The notes below the pieces were generated by a model. It did not search any database. It saw nothing but the letters and a program-made list of their open reading frames with translations, and was not told where the DNA came from. Shown in pieces: positions 57,398 to 64,000 of a stretch of 64,000 nt of DNA; position 1 is the stretch's first letter, and each line of letters opens with the position of its first letter. This stretch comes from Manduca sexta (taxonomy: Eukaryota; Arthropoda; Insecta; Lepidoptera; Sphingidae). The stretch covers positions 868,001-932,000 of the forward strand of contig NC_051142.1 in assembly GCF_014839805.1 (NCBI RefSeq), read 5' to 3'. The position numbers and the translations under genes were made by a program.

Positions 57398-60300
57398 TCA
57401 CCAGTCGACGTCGGGCAGCCCGCCGGGGTAGTCGCCGGTGAGGCAGGCGGTGCAGTGTCCCCCCACGCCGTCGGACGGCGTCGTCTTCATGTTGTAGTGC
57501 ACCGCGCTCACCAAACCTTCCACGGATAAGTACTCCAGACTGTCCGCGCCTGCATACATTACGTGAACGTTTTAATAAACTAAACTCATCTATATCCCCC
57601 AAAACTTTATTATTTGCGAAACTAACAATTATCAATGTTGAACAAATTATTATTGGGCCAATCATTTAGAAAATTCCGCAAACGATAGTAACTCTTTCAT
57701 TTCACATATTTAAAGATGAACGAAGATAATAAATACGAATACTGTAAAAACTAACTTACCGACGTGCTCGGCCAGTTTAAACGAGTCCATCTTATTGGCG
57801 ATGAGCTCCTCCCTGGTGGGTATGTTGATGCCCATGTAGCAAGGGTACTTGAGCGGCGGCGATGCTATCCTTATGTGTACCTGCGTACATAAAAGAGAGG
57901 ACGAATGAGGTACCATCATAAAAATCATCTTATATAATCTATAAGTAACACTTATAATATCGATATGTCATAAGACCTAATAAATTGCCTGTGTGATCAA
58001 TATATAAATTAGATTTGGTACCATGGTGTGCGCGTGCGCATTACCTCGGCGGCGCCGGCGTCGCGCAGCAGCTTGATGATGGGTCCGATGGTGTTGCCGC
58101 GCACGATGGAGTCGTCGATGAGCACGATGCGCTTGCCCTTCACGTTCTCGGACAGCGCGCCGAACTTCTTCGCCACGCCGAGCTGGCGCAGGCGCGTCGA
58201 CGGCTGGATGAACGTGCGGCCCACGTACCGGTTCTTGCACAACACCTCCATGAACGGAATGCCCGACTGCACACAAACGTTACGGTTACTGTGATTGACG
58301 ACGTCATTATACAGTTGTCAACAATTGGGACAATAATATACACTACCCCCCTTATTCATAGACTTTTTTTATCTAAGGACGGAGCATTGCTGTGATAACA
58401 TATGTTTCTTAGTGTCGACGACATGGCAGACTTCGTAATGCGTAGATATAGGGCTGTTGTGATTGGCTAATATTGAAGTACAACTTGAATCTAGATGGCT
58501 CAGATAAACAAAATAAACGTCTGTGAATAAGGGGGAACGTATATTCATCTAAACTCCACTCTGTGCATTTACGAATAAGGTTGACGTTGCAATGTATCAT
58601 TTACCTGTCTCGCGTATCCGTGCGCAGCGGCGGTGCCGGACTCCGGCACGGAGGACACGATGTCGGCGTCCACGGGAGACTCGCGCGCCAGCATGCGCCC
58701 GCACTGCATGCGCGCCGAGTACACCATCTGACCTGCACGCACATACAAACTCTATGTATACACGTAATGTACAAATCCCATTAACGTGTATTCTATAGAT
58801 ACGAACGTCCATATAAACTATTTGTTAACTAAAACGGCAACCAAAACGTCACTGTTATAACCTATTTATTGACTTGAACAACAAATAATTTTACTTATTT
58901 GACTAATATTTTTTATTCACATCCAAGTTTACACTTAGACTCGCGTTTTTATATTATGAGCGTCACTCCGTACACAACCAAAAGCATCAATAGTGAAACC
59001 ATGCTAAAATCAGTTTAAATGGATTACAGTTCAATTCAATTGAACACAATGAATGTTCATATATATTGATGACAAACCCAAAATGTTTCGGATATTGGAA
59101 AAATATCCGACAAGAAGACACGACATAAACAATGATAACATGAATTCTCTTATGCTACGTATATTATAAAAACATAAGTAAACAATTCCTACTGATATAA
59201 CATCGTGTGGATTATGATTATTGTATCCGCAGTCCGCACATACCTTCGAACATACTGTCCGCCCGTGCGAAGTACACGTACTCGAAGATGCAGAAGGCCT
59301 GGTGCTTGCCGTGGGGCCGCTCCACCACGTCCACGGTGCGGATGCCGTGCCGCGACATCTCCACGATCTCGCCCGGCAACACCTCGCGCACGTACCGCGC
59401 GCCTGCAACCGCAACACGCAACGTCAACACGAGACCACGCACCAGCTCATCCGTTATTAACATACGCTATATATCTACCCGTGACTATAGTCTATCCCTT
59501 TAACAAAATAGAAAAAATCAAACTTCTTAAACCACAGTGTCTTTATAAATGATTCTCTCGCAGAAATGGCAGGAGACAAAACCTCTATATAGGATACTAG
59601 CTTTTGCCCGCGGCTCCGCCCGCGTTATAAAGGTTTTCAGGCTAAAGTTTTCCGTTATAAAAGTAGTAGTTTCCCGGGAGCCTATGTTCTTCCCAGGGTC
59701 TCAAACTGTCTCCATACCAAATTTCATCATAATACGTTGGGTAGTTTTTGAGTTTAACACGTTCAGGCAGACAGATGCAGCGGGGGACTTTGTTTTATAA
59801 TATATTTTTTAGAACTTTTTAAGTGAAACAATCCCGTCATACATCATTGTTGCATAACTTTAACCGTTTACCAGCGCAGGCGACGGAAGCTCTCAAAACT
59901 CATAATTTTCCCCGTTTTTGCAACATGTTTCATTACTGCTCCGCTTCTATTGGTCATAGCGTGATGATATATAACTTTGAGCACTCCACAAACAAAGGAC
60001 TATTCAACACCAAAATATTTTTTCAGTTCGAATCGGTTGTTCCTGAGATTAGCCATTACTGCTCCGCTTCTATTAGGTATTGCGTGATAATATATAGCAT
60101 AAAGCACTCTACGAACAAAGGGCTATCCAACGCAAAAAGAATTTTTCAGTTTGGACCGGTAGTTCCTGAGATTAGCCATTACTGCTCCGCTCCTATTGGG
60201 TATAGCGTGATGATATATAGCCTATAGCACTCCACGAACAAACGGCTATCCAACGCAAAAATAATTTTTCAGTTTGGACCGGTAGTTCCTGAGATTAGCG

Positions 60301-62091
60301 CGTTCAAACAAACAAACAAACAAACTCTTCAGCTTTATATAATAGTATATAGCTTTTGCCCGCGGCTCCGCCCGCGTTATAAAGTTTTTCAGGCTAAAGT
60401 TTTCCGTTATAAAAGTAGTAGTTTCCCGGGAGCCTATGTTCTTCCCAGGGTCTCAAACTGTCTCCATACCAAATTTCATCTTAATACGTTGGGTAGTTTT
60501 TTAGTTTAATACGTTCAGGCAGATAGATGCAGCGGGGGACTTTGTTTTATAATATATTTTTTAGAACTTTTTAAGAGGAACAATCCCGTCATACATCATT
60601 GTTGCATAACTTTAACCGTTTACGCAGCGCACACAACGGAAGCTCTCAAAACAAATAATATTTCCTCGATTTGCAACATGTTTCATTAATGTTCCGCTCC
60701 TATTGGTCATAGCGTGATGATATATAGCCTATAGCGCTCCACAAATAAAGGGTTATCCAACACAAAACGAATTTTTCAGTTGAAACCGGTAGTTCCTGAG
60801 ATTAGACATTACTGCTCCGCTCCTATTGGTCATAGCGTGATGATATATAACATTGAGCACTCCACAAACAAAGGACTATTTAACACAAAACGAATTTTTC
60901 AGTTTGAATCGGTAGTTTCTGAGATTAGCCATTACTGCTCCGCTCCTATTGGGTATAGCGTGATGATATATAGCCTATAGCACTCCACGAACAAAAGGCT
61001 ATCCAACGCAAAAATATTTTTTCTGTTGGGACCGGTAGTTCCCGATTTTAGCCATTACTGCTCCGCTCCTATTGGGTATAGCGTGATGATATATAGCCTA
61101 TAGCACTCCACGAACAAACAGCTATCCACCGCAAAAAGAATTTTTCAGTTTGGACCGGTAGTTCCTGAGATTAGCGCGTTCAAACAAACAAACAAACAAA
61201 CAAACAAACTCTTCAGCTTTATATAATAGTATAGATACCTAAGTGTTCCAGTTTCTTTAGAACCACAAAATCACTTCTAGGTATTAACCTCTTGCAGACG
61301 ATGCGAAAAAGAAAAACAAATATGAAGACAGTAACATTTAAACACATACAATAATCGAATTATATATTAAAAAATTATAGCGCGCTGCCCTAATATACGG
61401 CGACATTATGTGCCTGCGTACATCGCCCCGCGCTCCCTCAGGGTCCAAATAGTTCTCTCCCGGGGTGGAGGCGAGCGGGCGCGGCTCGTACGCTTGACCC
61501 TACACTGGTTTTCTTACCTAATGCTCTACCTACTGTATTAAAGGTCAATTTTGGAACTCAGTGGTTTGGCTTTGCCGCGACCAGGCACTCAAAAAATTTA
61601 CCTCGGCAACAAAAAATATTTTATTACGCAACTTAGGTATCATAATTAAATACATAACATCACGCATTTTATCCCCGAAGGGGTATGCAGAGGCGCAACT
61701 AGGGCACCCACTTTTCGCCAAGTGTGTTCCGTCCCATGATGTGATAGGGGGCGAGCCTATCGCCATATCGGGCACAAATTCCAGACTCCGGGCTGATACT
61801 GAACAGAAAACCCAAATATCACTTTGCCCGACCCGGGATTCGAACCCAGGACCTCAGAGCGCTATTGTACCGGACATGCAATACAACTACGCCACCGAGG
61901 CAGTCATAATTAAATAAATATCATTATTCATCTATCCTTTTGATTTATCATACTCAAACCATTCGCGTACTTATCATGTTAATGACTAAAAAAATACTCA
62001 CCAATAGAAAGAAAACCGCAAGATTCAGAGGAAACGACCCAACCTTCAGGTTTGTCGTCCATGCCGTTCTTCGCGCAGCCGTTCATCAAAA
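57398..62091 (-). CDS. PPAT: Amidophosphoribosyltransferase (PPAT/Prat), last six exons only
   Basis: Catalyses the first step of de novo purine synthesis (PRPP + glutamine to phosphoribosylamine), cytosolic. Minus-strand exons: 62002-62091, 59244-59402, 58605-58732, 58045-58266, 57760-57880, 57398-57549; phases agree and the last ends PGGLPDVDW then TGA. About 290 residues, covering the end of the glutaminase domain ([34 protein letters not shown]) and the phosphoribosyltransferase domain. Key blocks: [40 protein letters not shown] and the PRPP-binding [13 protein letters not shown]. The C-terminal [14 protein letters not shown] is characteristic of animal PPAT. The N-terminal 200 or so residues, including the catalytic Cys start, are not found up to 64000 and lie in the 63041 gap or outside. 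Introns hold MITE M1 copy 5, Helitrons H3 and H4 and a SINE. Confidence 0.92.
58345..58536. mobile_element. MITE family M1, copy 5
   Basis: CCCCCTTATTCATAGACTTT to GTCTGTGAATAAGGGGG. Interior ACATGGCAGACTTCGTAATG, GGGCTGTTGTGATTGGCTAA. Lies in a PPAT intron between exons 58045-58266 and 58605-58732. Confidence 0.75.
59597..60349 (-). mobile_element. Non-autonomous Helitron H3, downstream member of a head-to-tail pair
   Basis: Minus orientation; 3' end CCGCGGGCAAAAGCTAG at 59597. Three 123-bp units (CCTGAGATTAG near 60042, 60165, 60288). Its 5' end TATACTATTATATAAAGC abuts the 3' end of H4 at 60349/60350. Lies in a PPAT intron, same direction as the gene. Confidence 0.85.
60350..61235 (-). 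mobile_element. Non-autonomous Helitron H4, upstream member of a head-to-tail pair
   Basis: Begins TCTATACTATTATATAAAGC at 61235 and ends GCAAAAGCTA at 60350, one base short of CTAG, running straight into H3. Four or more 123-bp units with variable sequence (CCTGAG near 60795, 60917, 61163; one altered to CCCGATTTTAG near 61040). Confidence 0.85.
61640..61903 (-). repeat. tRNA-derived SINE, best copy in the window
   Basis: The minus-strand head CTGCCTCGGTGGCGTAGTTG carries an A box. The B box GGTTCGAATCC lies at 61836-61846. The body runs through ATATGGCGATAGGCTCGCCC to the tail GGATAAAATGCGTGATGTTATGTAT. The head is tRNA-like but fused to a long body, so it is not a functional tRNA gene. 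Lies in the PPAT intron, in sense. Confidence 0.75.
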
Positions 62092-63040
62092 CTGCAACAT
62101 TCAACTAACGTTATAACAACATGCAAATATCACTTAACGAAGAAGAAAATTAGAAAAAAAAAACACCCGGATAAAAAGTAAAAAAATACCATTATTGTAA
62201 AGAAATTTAAAAATTAAAAAAGAATTATGTAATTACATGTTTTGGCTAAAAACTTTTTTCCATAAAGCCATGCACTTAATTATAAATATTACTTTGTCAT
62301 TTGTCAATCAAAACTAACATAACTTAACCATTATTAGTAATTTATACCCAGACTATATATCATGCAAAAGAGATAATCCACTTTACCCTTGTTATTTTCT
62401 GTTAAACATTTATCAATATCGATGAAAATTATGATTGTTAATAAGTTACTCAGTAATCGCACGTGATGGACGCGTTGTTATGTATTTGGTATTAAAAAAA
62501 TCGATCATTTACAAACGTATAATTTAAAAAAAAAATTCTTTTAGTAAAATACCATGAAAAAAATAAAAAAGCATGTCTAACGTTTTTTTTTTTCTAAACA
62601 CATTTGATTCTCGATATGTCAATAAATTATCATAAAGCCAATCTAGTATCGATAAGTCAATCGATTATCGATTACGCAACAGCGCTCCACAGTGCGTTTA
62701 CCGATGTGGTACGAAAGATGAGTTACCGGCGGCATGCTGCGAGGACGACTGTTTGTAGACATCTGGAACATTGCGACAAGGGGCTTAGTCACCACACACA
62801 ATATTAACAAACCTGTGTGCACCGATGTTGTAACACAAATGAAAACGTTAAAAAATTTGAAAAAAAAAAACATGTTGCCATTTCGATGTAATAGTACCAC
62901 AGGTAAAATACTGAGAAAACATTAAAAAAATCAAATTACCAATTTTTTTTTCATAAAAAGATTGTATATACTTAAATTTTAAACTCAGACACGATAAAAA
63001 AAAAGGATTTTGAAAAAATATAATTACAATATATTATCTT
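62092..63040. other. Upstream PPAT region (intron or 5' flank)
   Basis: AT-rich, no exon recognised. I looked on the minus strand for the start of PPAT (a Met-Cys-Gly-Val-type N-terminus) and did not see it. Long A and T runs near 62150-62170, 62525 and 62860. A cluster of ATCGAT sites is annotated separately. Confidence 0.4.
62418..62672. promoter_or_regulatory. Second cluster of ATCGAT palindromes
   Basis: Five ATCGAT sites in about 255 bases (62418, 62500, 62648, 62660, 62667), including CGATTATCGATT. Like the clusters near the Hr39 start and at 41510-42390, it may be a DREF/BEAF-type promoter or boundary signal. Inferred from motif density only. Confidence 0.3.
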
Positions 63041-63540
63041 NNNNNNNNNNNNNNNNNNNNNNNNNNNNNNNNNNNNNNNNNNNNNNNNNNNNNNNNNNNN
63101 NNNNNNNNNNNNNNNNNNNNNNNNNNNNNNNNNNNNNNNNNNNNNNNNNNNNNNNNNNNNNNNNNNNNNNNNNNNNNNNNNNNNNNNNNNNNNNNNNNNN
63201 NNNNNNNNNNNNNNNNNNNNNNNNNNNNNNNNNNNNNNNNNNNNNNNNNNNNNNNNNNNNNNNNNNNNNNNNNNNNNNNNNNNNNNNNNNNNNNNNNNNN
63301 NNNNNNNNNNNNNNNNNNNNNNNNNNNNNNNNNNNNNNNNNNNNNNNNNNNNNNNNNNNNNNNNNNNNNNNNNNNNNNNNNNNNNNNNNNNNNNNNNNNN
63401 NNNNNNNNNNNNNNNNNNNNNNNNNNNNNNNNNNNNNNNNNNNNNNNNNNNNNNNNNNNNNNNNNNNNNNNNNNNNNNNNNNNNNNNNNNNNNNNNNNNN
63501 NNNNNNNNNNNNNNNNNNNNNNNNNNNNNNNNNNNNNNNN
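63041..63540. other. Assembly gap, 500 N
   Basis: Exactly 500 N; size not informative. May hide PPAT 5' exons. Confidence 0.99.
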
Positions 63541-64000
63541 TGCAGTAATATGGGTTGTTAAGATAAATAAAAATATTCCAAACATCCTCGGCAGACAATA
63601 TGAAGCTTGTGTTACAACTTTTACTTAGCATTTATCGGTATGACGATTTAACTTTCCTTTTCGGCCATAAAGATTTATTTAAACATTCAGTGTAACCGTC
63701 CATGATATGACGAACCTGTTATTTGAAGAGTTATTTTAGAAATATGAAAGAATTGTCACATTTTTAGATCTTTTGTAATTAGAAGTTTATTTTTCTTTTC
63801 TTTTATCGCTTGCTAGTTCGAACCGGTGTGTTAGTTTGTGGGAGATTTCTCTGTATCAGTTTGATCATTTAAAGGTTTTACAGGAGATGTTACGTTATAT
63901 GGTTAATACGTGGTGAAATCTTTAATAAGGAGAGGCCAATGGTGGTATTAAACTGCGATATGATAGCTCGAGGTGGCCTAACCCGGATTTCGATTTGAAT
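63541..64000. other. Sequence after the gap, nothing recognised
   Basis: 460 bases of AT-rich DNA with no exon, repeat match within the window or RNA gene that I can support. Confidence 0.5.

Noticed and set aside
57260..57529. Plus-strand open frame opposite PPAT
   Set aside because: It is largely the antisense of the PPAT last exon, whose minus-strand reading is clearly the real one.
61640..61903. Possible tRNA gene (A and B boxes present)
   Set aside because: The head is fused to a SINE body and related degenerate copies occur at 2189 and 44695; arms do not form a convincing cloverleaf.

Overview
This window looks like nuclear DNA from a lepidopteran insect (moth or butterfly). It is AT-rich, its genes have many short exons with ordinary GT-AG introns, and its introns carry transposons typical of Lepidoptera: Helitrons ending in a GC hairpin plus CTAG, tRNA-headed SINEs, an RTE-type LINE ending in a GAT repeat, and many short MITEs. 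Two runs of exactly 500 N (42584-43083 and 63041-63540) show a scaffolded assembly. The species cannot be fixed from the sequence alone. LAYOUT. (1) 2033-40956, plus strand: a 16-exon orphan nuclear receptor of the NR5B / FTZ-F1 beta type (Hr39), about 762 residues, with a complete two-finger DNA-binding domain, an FTZ-F1 box and a ligand-binding domain ending in an AF-2-like helix. (2) Intron 12 of Hr39 (13266-38995, 25.7 kb), which splits the ligand-binding domain, holds five tandem carboxylesterase genes on the opposite strand. They form two subfamilies: CE1 and CE5 at the flanks (GHSFG nucleophile elbow) and CE2, CE3, CE4 in the middle (GASAG or GASVG). All share the same three-exon structure. 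The spacers are themselves duplicated, which gives empty-site evidence for an RTE insertion and a 2.9-kb inverted-repeat element. (3) 45411-51042, plus strand: a complete 10-exon mitochondrial-type Xaa-Pro aminopeptidase 3 gene (XPNPEP3/Icp55-like, 511 residues) with all five metal ligands. (4) 57398-62091, minus strand: the last six exons of amidophosphoribosyltransferase (PPAT/Prat), first step of purine synthesis. Its 5' exons lie beyond the sequence seen here or in the gap. The remaining DNA is intron and intergenic sequence rich in mobile elements. RELATIONSHIPS. The three single-copy genes have no evident shared pathway. The esterases are a local expansion nested in Hr39, and their sequences suggest repeated exchange between copies. 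Several coding exons (Hr39 exons 13 and 15, CE4 exon 2, CE5 exon 2) carry indels of 1-2 bases, mostly in homopolymers or dinucleotide runs, inside otherwise intact genes. Consensus errors in the assembly are the simplest explanation, so calling CE4 and CE5 pseudogenes would be premature.
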